Assembly: GCF_001653795.1 (NCBI RefSeq) | Contig: NZ_CP011514.1 | Location: 4,234,279 to 4,298,278, forward strand | DNA from: Mitsuaria sp. 7 | Lineage (GTDB): Bacteria > Pseudomonadota > Gammaproteobacteria > Burkholderiales > Burkholderiaceae_C | DNA: 64,000 nucleotides | Direction of reading: 5' to 3' | Part shown: piece by piece, positions 15,764 to 23,656 of the stretch | How the letters are laid out: each line of letters starts with the position of its first letter | Numbering within the stretch: position 1 is the first letter of the stretch | The notes under the pieces: generated by a model | What the model saw: only the letters and a program-made list of their open reading frames with translations | What the model was told of the DNA's origin: nothing | Databases searched by the model: none | Position numbers and translations under genes: made by a program

Positions 15764-16978
15764 TCAGGTCTTGTCCGCCTTGGGGGCGCCGTCCTTGGCC
15801 TGGATTTCTGCCTTGGCGTTCATCGGGACGATGGTCGGAGCGACCAGGGCACCGGGGCGCACACGCTGCAGGCCGTTGACGACCACGCGCTCGTTGGCCT
15901 TCAGGCCCGACGTGACGACGCGCAGGCCGTCGACGTTGGCGCCCAGCAGGACCTCGCGGTAGCTCAGCGTGTTGTCCGCGCCGACCACCATCACGAAACG
16001 CTTGCTCTGGTCGGTGCCGACCGCGCGCTCGTTGACGAGCACCGCGGCGCGCGTCTTCGATTGACCCAGGCGGATGCGGGCGAACTGGCCCGGGATCAGC
16101 GCACCGTCCTTGTTGTCCAGCACCGCGCGCACGCGCACCGTGCCGCTGCGGGCGTCGACCTGGTTGTCGATCAGCTGCAGCTTGCCGGTGAACGGCGTGT
16201 CCGCGGTAGCGGCGGTGCCGATCTGGACCGGGATGCTCGACAGGTCACCCGAGACGGCGCCCTTGCCGCTGCCGTGCAGCTCGGTCAACGCGCGGGCGAC
16301 GGTGCCTTCATCGGCATCGAAGCTGGCGTAGATCGGGCTGACCGAGACCAGCGTCGTCAGCACCGGCGCGCCCGGGCCGGCGGCCACGAGGTTGCCCTGC
16401 GTGACTTCCAGCTTGCCGACGCGACCCGCGACCGGCGCCTTCACCTGCGTGTAGCCGAGGTTCAGCTTGGCCGATTGCAGCGCGGCCTGCGCGGCGCGCA
16501 GGTTGGCGTTGGCTTCATTGGAAGCGTTGCTGCGCTCGTCGAGCTCGCGCTGCGCGATGGCGCGCTCGCTCCACAGGCGGGTGGAGCGCTCCAGCTCGCT
16601 CTTCGAGTAGCTGACGCGGGCCTGCGCGGCCAGCACCTGCGCATCGGCGCGGTCGACCTCGGCCTGGTAGGGCGCGGGATCGATGGTGATCAGCAGATCG
16701 CCGGCCTTGACCAGCGCCCCTTCCCGGAAATGCACCGACTGCACGGCGCCGGAGACGCGGGCGCGGACATCGACGCGCTCCACGGCTTCCAGGCGGCCAG
16801 AGAACTCGTCCCACGCGGCCACTTCCTGGCTCGCGACGGTGGCGACGGAGACGGGAATCGCCTGCGGCGCGCCCGACGGTTGATTCGCGACGGCCTGCTG
16901 GCTGTGCAGGCCGACGACGAGGGCGCCGACCACCGCGGCGACGGCGGTGAGCGAGGTGGCAAAGGTCTTCTTGTTCAT
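15764..16978 (-). CDS. bpeE: RND efflux periplasmic adaptor (membrane fusion protein)
   Basis: 404 residues from the ATG at 16978. It has an N-terminal signal/anchor (MNKKTFATSLTAVAAVVGAL) and a first barrel/lipoyl half with VDVRARVSGAVQSVHFREGALVKAGDLLI. A helical hairpin with AQARVSYSKSELERSTRLW comes next, then the second lipoyl half GYTQVKAPVAGRVGKLEV and a C-terminal membrane-proximal domain. This is the AcrA/MexE fold that links the pump to the outer-membrane channel. It lies 56 bp after the hydrolase-like gene and is cotranscribed with the pump. Confidence 0.88.
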   Translation of the reverse strand: MNKKTFATSLTAVAAVVGALVVGLHSQQAVANQPSGAPQAIPVSVATVASQEVAAWDEFSGRLEAVERVDVRARVSGAVQSVHFREGALVKAGDLLITIDPAPYQAEVDRADAQVLAAQARVSYSKSELERSTRLWSERAIAQRELDERSNASNEANANLRAAQAALQSAKLNLGYTQVKAPVAGRVGKLEVTQGNLVAAGPGAPVLTTLVSVSPIYASFDADEGTVARALTELHGSGKGAVSGDLSSIPVQIGTAATADTPFTGKLQLIDNQVDARSGTVRVRAVLDNKDGALIPGQFARIRLGQSKTRAAVLVNERAVGTDQSKRFVMVVGADNTLSYREVLLGANVDGLRVVTSGLKANERVVVNGLQRVRPGALVAPTIVPMNAKAEIQAKDGAPKADKT

Positions 16979-17034
16979 GGTGGGTGCTCCGGTGACGGGG
17001 GTAGACGTTGGGAGTTCTGTGAGGGCTCTTGGGG

Positions 17035-17883
17035 TCAGGCAGGTTGCAGCCGGGATTTGCCGGCGGGTGGGATCAGGGTCAGGAAATCGGTCAGCTTCTG
17101 GCGCAGGGCGCTGGCCCAGGGCAGCTGGAGGACGGACAGCGAGGGCAGCTTCATCAGGCTGCAGGGCCAGCCGCTGGGGCCGGCGATCAGCGCCTGCTGC
17201 ACGTCGACACCGGCGCGCTTCATCGCGCGGGCGTAGGCCAGGGCCTCGTCGCGCATCGGGTCGTCGTCGGCGCTGACGACCAGCGCCGGCACCAGGCCCG
17301 CGAGGCGGCCGGTGTTGGCCGGCGCGGCGTAGGGGTGGTCGCCGTCCTCGCATTCACCGAGGTAGGCGCGCCAGCCGTGCATCCAGCGGCACTCGCCGTA
17401 ACCCGCGTCGGCCTGGCGCAGCGAGGCGGTGCCCATGCAGGGATTGAGCATCGGCCCGATCAGGATCTGGCCGGAGAGCTTGCGGTGACCCTGGTCGCGC
17501 GCCATCAGGGCGAGTGCCGCGGCGAGGTTGCCGCCCGCCTCTTCGCCCGCGACCACCAGCGGCGCGCCCTTGCCCGACAGCTTGGCCCGCGCCTTGTGCA
17601 CGGCGGCCAGCAGCGCGTCCAGCGTCTTCAGCGCGGTGGGGAACACGGTCGCTTCGCCGGTCGGGTAGTCGACGTCGACGACCACAGCGCCCGCATCGGC
17701 CAGCAGCCGTGAGACCAGCTCGCCGCTGTCCAGGTTGCCGCCCGTGAAGGCACCGCCGTGCAGGTGCATGACGACAGGGGCGTCCTTGCGGCGGGCGGCG
17801 CTCTTGTACACGCGCACCGGCACCACGCCGTCGCCGGCGGGCAGGAGGTCGTCGTGGCAGGAGGTGAGCGGCAGCGCGTCCAT
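17035..17883 (-). CDS. llpE: LlpE-like alpha/beta-hydrolase-fold protein without catalytic serine
   Basis: 282 residues with the hormone-sensitive-lipase-type fold: oxyanion motif HLHGGAF (40-46) and an aspartate-rich SADDDPMRDE segment near residue 218. The nucleophile elbow, normally GDSAGG, reads G113-E-E-A-G-G118, so the serine is glutamate. No histidine is found where the family has its catalytic one (the segment reads AGPSGWP). The protein is therefore probably not an esterase. In Burkholderia the efflux operons ceoAB-opcM and bpeEF-oprC begin with a lipase-like gene llpE at this position, so this is its positional equivalent. It is the first gene of the operon, opposite the LysR gene. 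Confidence 0.72.
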   Translation of the reverse strand: MDALPLTSCHDDLLPAGDGVVPVRVYKSAARRKDAPVVMHLHGGAFTGGNLDSGELVSRLLADAGAVVVDVDYPTGEATVFPTALKTLDALLAAVHKARAKLSGKGAPLVVAGEEAGGNLAAALALMARDQGHRKLSGQILIGPMLNPCMGTASLRQADAGYGECRWMHGWRAYLGECEDGDHPYAAPANTGRLAGLVPALVVSADDDPMRDEALAYARAMKRAGVDVQQALIAGPSGWPCSLMKLPSLSVLQLPWASALRQKLTDFLTLIPPAGKSRLQPA

Positions 17884-17952
17884 GGCAGGGCCAAAGGCCT
17901 GCTCCCAACGGGGGCAGACCGGTCATGTTGCAATGCAGCGAAATTTAGACAA

Positions 17953-18014
17953 CGGACGCCGTCCGATAAATAGCCCGGGACGCGCTTCAGCGTTTCATCG
18001 ACGAAACAATCGAT
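17953..18014. promoter_or_regulatory. dyad sites in the llpE/lysR divergent intergenic region (candidate LysR box)
   Basis: Between the two divergent starts (17884-18110) there are three dyads: CGGAC-GCC-GTCCG (17953-17965), GTTTC-N6-GAAAC (17992-18007) and ATCGA-N8-TCGAT (17997-18014), the last two overlapping. LysR regulators of this branch (MexT, BpeT) bind nod-box-like dyads with ATC/GAT halves, so the ATCGA/TCGAT site is the best candidate operator. Exact spacing differs from the classical ATC-N9-GAT. Confidence 0.45.
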
Positions 18015-18110
18015 CGGGCAGGATGGCGACCTCGCGCGCGCGCAGACGCGCCGTTGTGTTGGAGCAGTCGCGGCGACACGCCGCACCAGTCAGGGTCAAG
18101 GGGTCACGGA

Positions 18111-19124
18111 ATGGACAAGCTCAATGCCATGCAGGCTTTCGCGCGCGTCGTGGAAGCGGGAACGTTCACGCGGGCGGCGGAATCGCTGGACCTGCCCAAG
18201 ACGGCGGTGACGCGGCTGATCCAGTCGCTGGAGGACCACCTCAAGGTCAAGCTGCTGAACCGCACGACGCGGCGCGTCAGCGTGACGCCGGACGGCGCCG
18301 CGTATTACGAGCGCGTGACGCGGCTGCTGTCGGACATCGAGGAACTCGAAGGCTCCGTGTCGCATGCGCGCGCGGCGCCGAAGGGGCGGATCCGCGTCGA
18401 CGTGGCCTCATCTGTTGCGCGCCTGCTGCTGATCCCGGCACTTCCGGAGTTCTATGCAAGACATCCGGACATCCAGATCGACCTCGGCGTGTCGGACCGG
18501 CCGGTGGACCTGATCGGCGACAACGTCGATTGCGTCGTGCGTGGCGGCGAGATCACCGACCAGTCGCTGGTCGCGCGCCGCATCGGCGACTGGGGCTACG
18601 GCTGCTGCGCCTCGCCGGCCTACATCCAGCAGCACGGACTGCCGCAGCATCCGCTGGACCTGGAATCGGACCAGCACCACGTGGTCAGCTATTTCTCGAC
18701 CCGCACCGGCAAGCGCTTCCCGTTCGACTACAGCAAGAACGGCCAGCGCTACGAGATCTACGGCCACTACAAGGTGTCGGTGAACGACGGCAACGCGTAC
18801 ATGACGGCAGGTCTGACGGGACTGGGCGTGATCCAGGCGCCCTACTTCATGATCAAGCCGCACATCGACTCGGGCGAGCTGGTGCCCTTCCTGTGCGATT
18901 GGGAATCGGACCCGCTGCCGCTGTACGTCGTGTACCCGCCGAACCGGCATCTGAGCACCAAGCTGCGCGTGTTCGTCGACTGGATCGCGGAGCTGTTCGA
19001 GCGCCATTCGGTGTGGCAGAAGCAGCTGGTCGCGAGCTGCGAGGCCAAGCGCAACGAGTCGGACGAGGCATACATCCCGCTGGAACCGAATGCGGCGAAG
19101 CAGGCGGTACTGAGCGCGGCGTGA
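18111..19124 (+). CDS. bpeT: LysR-family regulator of the RND efflux operon
   Basis: 337 residues from the ATG at 18111, preceded by AAGGGG. The N-terminal winged helix is clear (MDKLNAMQAFARVVEAGTFT, then LDLPKTAVTRLIQSLEDHL), followed by the two-lobed periplasmic-binding-protein-like effector domain (about 90-300). The tail beyond about residue 300 is a charged extension. It is divergent from the efflux operon with 227 bp between, the arrangement of mexT/bpeT/ceoR, and probably activates the operon when it binds an aromatic or drug-like inducer. The symbol is positional; the sequence alone shows only the LysR family. Confidence 0.82.
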   Translation: MDKLNAMQAFARVVEAGTFTRAAESLDLPKTAVTRLIQSLEDHLKVKLLNRTTRRVSVTPDGAAYYERVTRLLSDIEELEGSVSHARAAPKGRIRVDVASSVARLLLIPALPEFYARHPDIQIDLGVSDRPVDLIGDNVDCVVRGGEITDQSLVARRIGDWGYGCCASPAYIQQHGLPQHPLDLESDQHHVVSYFSTRTGKRFPFDYSKNGQRYEIYGHYKVSVNDGNAYMTAGLTGLGVIQAPYFMIKPHIDSGELVPFLCDWESDPLPLYVVYPPNRHLSTKLRVFVDWIAELFERHSVWQKQLVASCEAKRNESDEAYIPLEPNAAKQAVLSAA

Positions 19125-19148
19125 GCCTTCACGCCCTGACGGCGCCGC

Positions 19149-19178
19149 TTGAGCGGAGTCACGCCCCGCACCCATAAT
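19149..19178 (+). promoter_or_regulatory. candidate promoter for retron RNA
   Basis: TTGAGC (19149-19154) and CATAAT (19173-19178) are separated by 18 bp and match the sigma70 boxes at 4/6 and 5/6. Transcription would begin near 19185, just before the candidate a1 arm of the retron RNA, and continue into the reverse transcriptase gene. Confidence 0.45.
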
Positions 19179-19195
19179 CGCCGCCGACCTCCGGT

Positions 19196-19336
19196 CGCCG
19201 CCAAGCCTTCGGAAGCGTTCGCGCCTCCGGCCGCGGGGCATCCCCGCGGCGCTCTTCTTCGTTAGTCATCCGGCGCCGATACCGAGCCACGCTGCCGCGC
19301 GGACCTGTATCGGTCGAGACCGGCCAGTTGGCGGCG
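19196..19336 (+). ncRNA. candidate retron msr-msd RNA
   Basis: The 9-nt arm CGCCGCCAA (19196-19204) is perfectly complementary to TTGGCGGCG (19328-19336), as expected of retron a1/a2 repeats. The a1 arm is followed at once by GC (19205-19206), like the branching guanosine context after a1 in other retrons. Inside lie a 9-bp hairpin with a CAT loop (19230-19250), which could be an msr stem, and a longer stem. The latter pairs CCGG and CCGATAC (19270-19282) with GTATCGG and CCGG (19307-19323) around a GC-rich loop and could be the msd. The element sits 32 bp before the RT start, the normal place. The arms are short and the region is GC-rich, so chance pairing is not excluded; a second, shifted copy of the left arm exists at 19179-19188. 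Confidence 0.45.
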
Positions 19337-19368
19337 CATCCGGGGGTCACCTCTTGCCCCCATCGCCT

Positions 19369-20760
19369 ATGACCGTTGCCGCGCCGTTGACCTATCCCCG
19401 CTGGATCGCGCTGGCGCTCGCCCGCGCGCTGCAGGCGGACGACGAGTCGCCGCGCGCCCGCGAGGCTGACGCCCTGCAAGCGCGTGCTGAGCAATGCCTC
19501 GGCGTCGAGTCGCGGCCCTGGTTGAAGCCGCTGTGCGTGGCGCTCGCGCGATGGACGACGCCGGTGTGGCGCGCGCATTCGATCCGCAGCTTCGCCGATG
19601 CGTTGCTGGAGATGGACGCGTTCCACGAGGGCTTCGATCTCGAACGTTTCTCTCGACCCACCGTTCGCCGCCTGCTGCTTCGACCATCGCGGATGCGGCC
19701 GTTGCCCTTCGCGCTGGAACACCTCGTGCTGCCGGACTTGGCAACGGAGGCCGACCTGGCGGCGTGGCTGGGACTGACGCTGGACGAGCTCGATCACTTC
19801 GCCGGCCCGGCACGCAGATACCGCGAGGCCGTCGCCACGCCGGAGCGACCTCACGTCGCGCCGACGCCGCACTACCGCTGCCTGCTCGTGCCGAAGCGCC
19901 GCGGAGGTCTGCGACTGGTTGAAGCGCCACTTCCGCGTTTGAAGGCCGTTCAACGGCGATTGCTCGACGGCTTGTTGAACACGCTGCCTTGCCACGAGGC
20001 AGCGCACGGATTCGTGCCCGGCCGCAACGTCGCGACGAACGCGGCCGTCCACACCGGTCAGGACTTCGTCATCCGCTTCGACCTGCGCGATTTCTTCCCC
20101 AGCATCGGACGCGCGCGGATCGCAGCCACGTTCCGGACGCTGGGGTTTTCCGACGCGGTCGTCGAGCGGCTGACGACGCTCTGCACCGCGCGCACGCCGG
20201 CGCCAGTGAGAGAGCGCCTGCGCGAGGACGGATCGATCGACTTCGACGGCGCGAAGCGGCTGGCCTCGCCGCACCTGCCGCAAGGCGCGCCGACGTCACC
20301 CGCGCTGGCCAACCTGTGCGCGTTCCCGCTCGACATGCGGCTGGACGGACTCGCCCATCGTTTCGGTGCGCGCTACACGCGGTATGCGGATGACCTCGTG
20401 TTCTCCGGCCCCGCCACGCTGCGCCGCGATCAGCGCGAGTTCCGCGCCTGGGTGCAGGCGATCGTCGAGGACGAGGGTTTCCGGCTGCGACGCGACAAGA
20501 CGCGTGCAATGCCCGCCGGCGGGCGGCAGCAGGTGACCGGCGTCGTCGTCAACGAAAAGCCGAACCTCGCGCGCGAGGACTTCGATCGATTGAAGGCCGA
20601 GCTGCATCGGCTAGTCGGATCGACAGACGTAGATCCCGCGCAGCGGTCCGTGCTGCTGGGGCGACTCGCGTGGGCGCGGCAATTCCTGGCACCGATGCGG
20701 GTCGAGAAGCTGCAACGCATGTTTGATGCGATTGCCTTCGGCGCGGCCAAGAATTTGTAA
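19369..20760 (+). CDS. retron-type reverse transcriptase (Mx162-like branch)
   Basis: 463 residues from the ATG at 19369 (a TTG five codons earlier is possible). Residues 1-165 are a helical extension like that of myxobacterial retron RTs. The RT domain has PKRRGGLRLVEAP (175-187), AAHGFVPGRN, the retron-specific NAXXH motif as NAAVH (224-228), the first catalytic aspartate in FDLRDFFPS (D238), QGAPTSP (305-311), the YADD catalytic centre (339-342) and the retron VTG motif (389-391) that recognises its own RNA. Retrons make a branched RNA-DNA molecule (msDNA) and act as phage-defence toxin-antitoxin units. A GGGGG/CCCCC pair (19342-19346 with 19357-19361) just before the start may modulate translation. 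The next gene lies 75 bp downstream. Confidence 0.82.
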   Translation: MTVAAPLTYPRWIALALARALQADDESPRAREADALQARAEQCLGVESRPWLKPLCVALARWTTPVWRAHSIRSFADALLEMDAFHEGFDLERFSRPTVRRLLLRPSRMRPLPFALEHLVLPDLATEADLAAWLGLTLDELDHFAGPARRYREAVATPERPHVAPTPHYRCLLVPKRRGGLRLVEAPLPRLKAVQRRLLDGLLNTLPCHEAAHGFVPGRNVATNAAVHTGQDFVIRFDLRDFFPSIGRARIAATFRTLGFSDAVVERLTTLCTARTPAPVRERLREDGSIDFDGAKRLASPHLPQGAPTSPALANLCAFPLDMRLDGLAHRFGARYTRYADDLVFSGPATLRRDQREFRAWVQAIVEDEGFRLRRDKTRAMPAGGRQQVTGVVVNEKPNLAREDFDRLKAELHRLVGSTDVDPAQRSVLLGRLAWARQFLAPMRVEKLQRMFDAIAFGAAKNL

Positions 20761-20835
20761 GCCCGCTTCGCGTCGGAAAGCGGTCGCGCGTCTGCCCCGA
20801 TACTCGGAACCCATCGCAACCTCCGTCGTCGCGCC

Positions 20836-21351
20836 GTGTTCACATTTCGCTGCACCCGGAAGCTCCTGGACAGGCTCAACGCGGTCCCTGACCCTGAGCC
20901 CGCTTCGTCCGATACGGTCCTTGGCGACTGGTACGCCAACCTTGTTTATGCCGGACGGACTCAGGTCGTGGTGGCTGTCGCCGCGCGAACCTTGTTGCCT
21001 GTCGTGGTGCCGGCAAAAGACAGTCGATCTTTGGTAAGGCGAATCGGTGAGGCACTGGACCCAATGCTCGCGTCCCTTGGAGTTCCAGCGGACGACGTCA
21101 TCGCCGAGCGCGATGCGATGCAGCATTGGGTTCTCGGAAAGACAGCGAGTCGGAGCATCCTGGGATCGCTCAACGACTTCGCCCTTCAACTTCAAATCGG
21201 ACTGACCCACTTCCCCGATCGAACGTTTCTGGAGCATTCGCTTTGGCTGGCGGAGGCCCCAATGGGGGCCATTGAATACGGATCACCGGACCGCGCCACC
21301 GTCGCAGCCTTTGCAACTGACCGCGCGCTCCGTGCAGCCAGCCGCCAATGA
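20836..21351 (+). CDS. DUF6933-like protein, possible retron accessory
   Basis: 171 residues from a GTG at 20836. The pattern FTFRCTRKLLDRL, TVLGDWYANLVYAGRTQVVV, TLLPVVVPAKDSRSL and KTASRSILGSLNDFALQL is that of the DUF6933 family as I remember it. No catalytic motif is evident and the function is unknown. It follows the reverse transcriptase on the same strand with a 75-bp gap containing no terminator, so cotranscription is likely and it could be the retron effector or a passenger. It ends 12 bp before the stop of a convergent sensor-kinase gene. Confidence 0.6.
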   Translation: MFTFRCTRKLLDRLNAVPDPEPASSDTVLGDWYANLVYAGRTQVVVAVAARTLLPVVVPAKDSRSLVRRIGEALDPMLASLGVPADDVIAERDAMQHWVLGKTASRSILGSLNDFALQLQIGLTHFPDRTFLEHSLWLAEAPMGAIEYGSPDRATVAAFATDRALRAASRQ

Positions 21352-21363
21352 CTGCGAAGTACT

Positions 21364-22821
21364 TCAGCCCTCTGCGCGCTGCTTCGGCACGCTGAACCGC
21401 ACCCGCAGCCCTTGCCCCGTCGTCGCGTCGAGCAGCTCCAGCTTCCCGCGGTGCCGCTGTGCGATGTCCTCCGCGATGGCCAGGCCCAGGCCGCTGCCCG
21501 TTCCCTTGGACTCGCTGCCGCGTTCGAAGCGGCGCAGCGCGCGGTCGCGCTCCTGCGGCGGGATGCCGGGACCGTTGTCCTCGACCTCCATGCGGGACCA
21601 GTCGCCGTCGCACCCGGTGCGCACCGTGATGCGCGGATTCGGTCCGGCGTAGTTCAGGCTGTTGTGCAGCACGTTGGCCAGCAACTCCCGCAAGAGGAAA
21701 CTCTGGCCCAGCACCGGCGCGCTTTCGAGCTCGAACTCCAGGTCCGCTCCCGCCTGCAGCGCGCGCGGCACCCAGTCCTCCGCCACCTGCGCCGCGATGT
21801 CGCGCAGGTCCAGCGGCTGCTCGCGGCCGCCGGGCTCGGCCTCGGCGCGCGCGATCGACAACATCTGCGTCGCCAGGCGCGCGCTGCGGTCCACCGACCC
21901 CTGCAGCCGCTTGAGCACCGGCTCCATCTGCGGATCGTGCGGTTCCAGCAGCGCCAGATCGATCTCTGTCCGCAACGAGGTCAGCGGCGTGCGCAGCTGG
22001 TGCGCCGCATTCGCCAGGAAGTCCTGCTGCGCCGACGACGCCCGTCGCAAGCGCTCGAAGAGGCGGTTGAACGCCGCGATCAGGGGTCGCAACTCGGCAG
22101 GCACCTCGTGCTGCAGCGGCTCGAGGCGCGCGAGGTCGCGCTGCTCCAGTTCCGCGCTCAGCTGCGACAGCGGTCTGAGGCCACGATAGGTCGCCCACCA
22201 GCCGGCCCCCGCGAGCAGCACGGCCATGCTGCCGATCAGCAGCCCCACGACCACCAGCAACTGCTGCTGCAGCGCGTCGCGCTTGTTCAGCGTCTCGGCG
22301 ACCAGGATCTGGCAGACGTGACCGGCGCCGCAGTTGGCGCCAAGCGCCGCCGCACGCAGCGATTCGCCGTCCAGCGTCGCCAGCGTGAAGAACCATTCGT
22401 TGGGCTTGCGCTTGGGCAGCTTCAGCCGCGCGAGCTGGACGTCGCCGAGCAGCACCTCGCCCGCCGGGTCCAGCACCAGGTAGTAGACGCGGTCCGTGCG
22501 ATCGAAACGCAGCGCGCGGTCGGTCGGGCCCGACACGTCGACGACCACCTGCCCGTCGCGCTCCCTCAGCAGGCTGGCCACCGCGAGCGCCGTGTCGCCC
22601 AGCGCCTGGTCCAGCCAGGAGATCGCCGTGTCATGCATGACGCGGTACAGCATGAAGCCGGCCGCGGGCACCGCGACCAGCACGGGGAACATCAGCCAGA
22701 TCAGCAACCGCTGCTTGAGACTGAAGGTCCGGCCGCCGCCGGAACGCGAGCTTCCGGAGGGAGCGCTGGTGGACGTGGAGCTTGCTGAGGGGGCGCCGCC
22801 GCGCGGGGACGACTCGGTCAT
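21364..22821 (-). CDS. two-component sensor histidine kinase (TctE/QseC type)
   Basis: 485 residues. A serine-rich cytoplasmic start is followed by a membrane helix (about 38-60), a periplasmic sensor (about 61-187) of the TctE N-terminal kind and a second helix (about 188-210). A HAMP linker, the phospho-acceptor box NAAHQLRTPL (H274) and the HATPase with a VEDNGPGIPP N-box and a GTGSGLGLAI G-box come next. The sensor loop contains a cysteine pair (CGAGHVC). It autophosphorylates and passes phosphate to the response regulator encoded 10 bp upstream in the same operon. Confidence 0.88.
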   Translation of the reverse strand: MTESSPRGGAPSASSTSTSAPSGSSRSGGGRTFSLKQRLLIWLMFPVLVAVPAAGFMLYRVMHDTAISWLDQALGDTALAVASLLRERDGQVVVDVSGPTDRALRFDRTDRVYYLVLDPAGEVLLGDVQLARLKLPKRKPNEWFFTLATLDGESLRAAALGANCGAGHVCQILVAETLNKRDALQQQLLVVVGLLIGSMAVLLAGAGWWATYRGLRPLSQLSAELEQRDLARLEPLQHEVPAELRPLIAAFNRLFERLRRASSAQQDFLANAAHQLRTPLTSLRTEIDLALLEPHDPQMEPVLKRLQGSVDRSARLATQMLSIARAEAEPGGREQPLDLRDIAAQVAEDWVPRALQAGADLEFELESAPVLGQSFLLRELLANVLHNSLNYAGPNPRITVRTGCDGDWSRMEVEDNGPGIPPQERDRALRRFERGSESKGTGSGLGLAIAEDIAQRHRGKLELLDATTGQGLRVRFSVPKQRAEG

Positions 22822-22831
22822 GCCGCGGGGG

Positions 22832-23521
22832 TCAGGTCTTGGCCGCCGGCGCGGACGGCATCTCTTCCAGCAGATATCCCAGGCCGCGCACGGTGCGCAG
22901 TTGCAGGCCGGCGGGCTCGATCTTGGCGCGCAGGCGCGAGACGCAGACCTCGATCGCGTTGTCGCTGACGCCCTGCTCCCAGCCGTTGCTGGCCGAGGCG
23001 ATCTGCTCCTTCGCGACCACCTTGCCGGCGCGCGCCAGCAGGAAGCCCAGCACGTCCCACTCGCGGGCCGACAGCGCCAGCGGCTCCTCGGCGATGTAGG
23101 CGCGGCGCGCCTCCAGGTCCATCCGCAGCGAAGAGAGTCTCAGCTCGTTGCCGGTCCGGGCCTGGCTGCGGCGCACCAGCGCGCGGGCGCGGGCGATCAG
23201 TTCGCTCAGCGCGAAGGGCTTGACCAGGTAGTCGTCGGCGCCGCCTTCCAGGCCGCGCACGCGGTCCTCGACGGCGTCGCGCGCCGTCAGCAGCAGCACC
23301 GGTGTCGTGCTGCCCTGGGCGCGCACGCGTCGCAGCGTCTCGAAACCGTCGATGCCGGCCAGGCCGATGTCCAGGATGAGCAGGTCGTAGCGGTCCTCGC
23401 GCAAGGACAGCGGGACGGGCTCGCCGCGGGCGCTGACGTCCACGACCCAGGACTGTGAGCGCAGCGCCCGGGCGGTGGACTCCGCCAGGAACTCATCGTC
23501 TTCGACCAGGAGGATTCGCAT
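22832..23521 (-). CDS. OmpR/PhoB-family response regulator
   Basis: 229 residues: a receiver domain (1-115) with the acidic pair in LLVEDDE, phospho-acceptor D51 in LLILDIGLAG and the lysine in VKPFALSEL. A winged-helix DNA-binding domain (about 130-222) has the SAREWDVLGFLLARAGKVV and VCVSRLRAKIEPAG segments. It is first in an operon with the kinase. Tandem 11-bp repeats of the type bound by this family lie directly before its start and before the divergent hydrolase-ACP-ketosynthase operon, so it probably regulates both itself and that operon. Confidence 0.9.
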   Translation of the reverse strand: MRILLVEDDEFLAESTARALRSQSWVVDVSARGEPVPLSLREDRYDLLILDIGLAGIDGFETLRRVRAQGSTTPVLLLTARDAVEDRVRGLEGGADDYLVKPFALSELIARARALVRRSQARTGNELRLSSLRMDLEARRAYIAEEPLALSAREWDVLGFLLARAGKVVAKEQIASASNGWEQGVSDNAIEVCVSRLRAKIEPAGLQLRTVRGLGYLLEEMPSAPAAKT

Positions 23522-23565
23522 GGAGCGTCAGCATAAGCCTAGAGCCTTGCAGCGGCCAATCCGTC

Positions 23566-23616
23566 ACCTGTCGGAAACCTGATGGCAACGGCGCCGACAG
23601 GTTCGGGACAGGTTCG
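23566..23616. promoter_or_regulatory. 11-bp-phased repeats, candidate response-regulator sites
   Basis: Four half-sites with core CAGGT: two in inverse orientation (ACCTG at 23566-23570 and 23577-23581) and two direct (GACAGGTTCG at 23596-23605 and 23607-23616). Within each pair the spacing is exactly 11 bp, one helical turn, the signature of head-to-tail OmpR/PhoB-family dimers. The two pairs face each other in the divergent promoter region, one for each operon. Confidence 0.65.
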
Positions 23617-23656
23617 CGTCAAGTCCGCAACAGCGAGCTTGGACAGACTGCCGCCC

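Noticed and set aside
11833..15879. A 1348-codon open frame on the plus strand opposite the RND pump
   Set aside because: It is antisense to a perfectly conserved HAE1 transporter and consists almost only of Arg, Gln, His and Ala, the usual shadow of GC-rich coding DNA.
19179..19188. Alternative left arm CGCCGCCGAC for the retron a1/a2 pairing with 19327-19336
   Set aside because: It pairs over 10 bp but needs a G-U pair and lies before the expected transcription start; the perfect 9-nt arm at 19196 followed by GC fits retron anatomy better.
23582..23656. Upstream ATG at 23582 as the start of the hydrolase
   Set aside because: It would put the response-regulator repeats and the likely promoter inside the coding region and adds residues that do not belong to the hydrolase fold.
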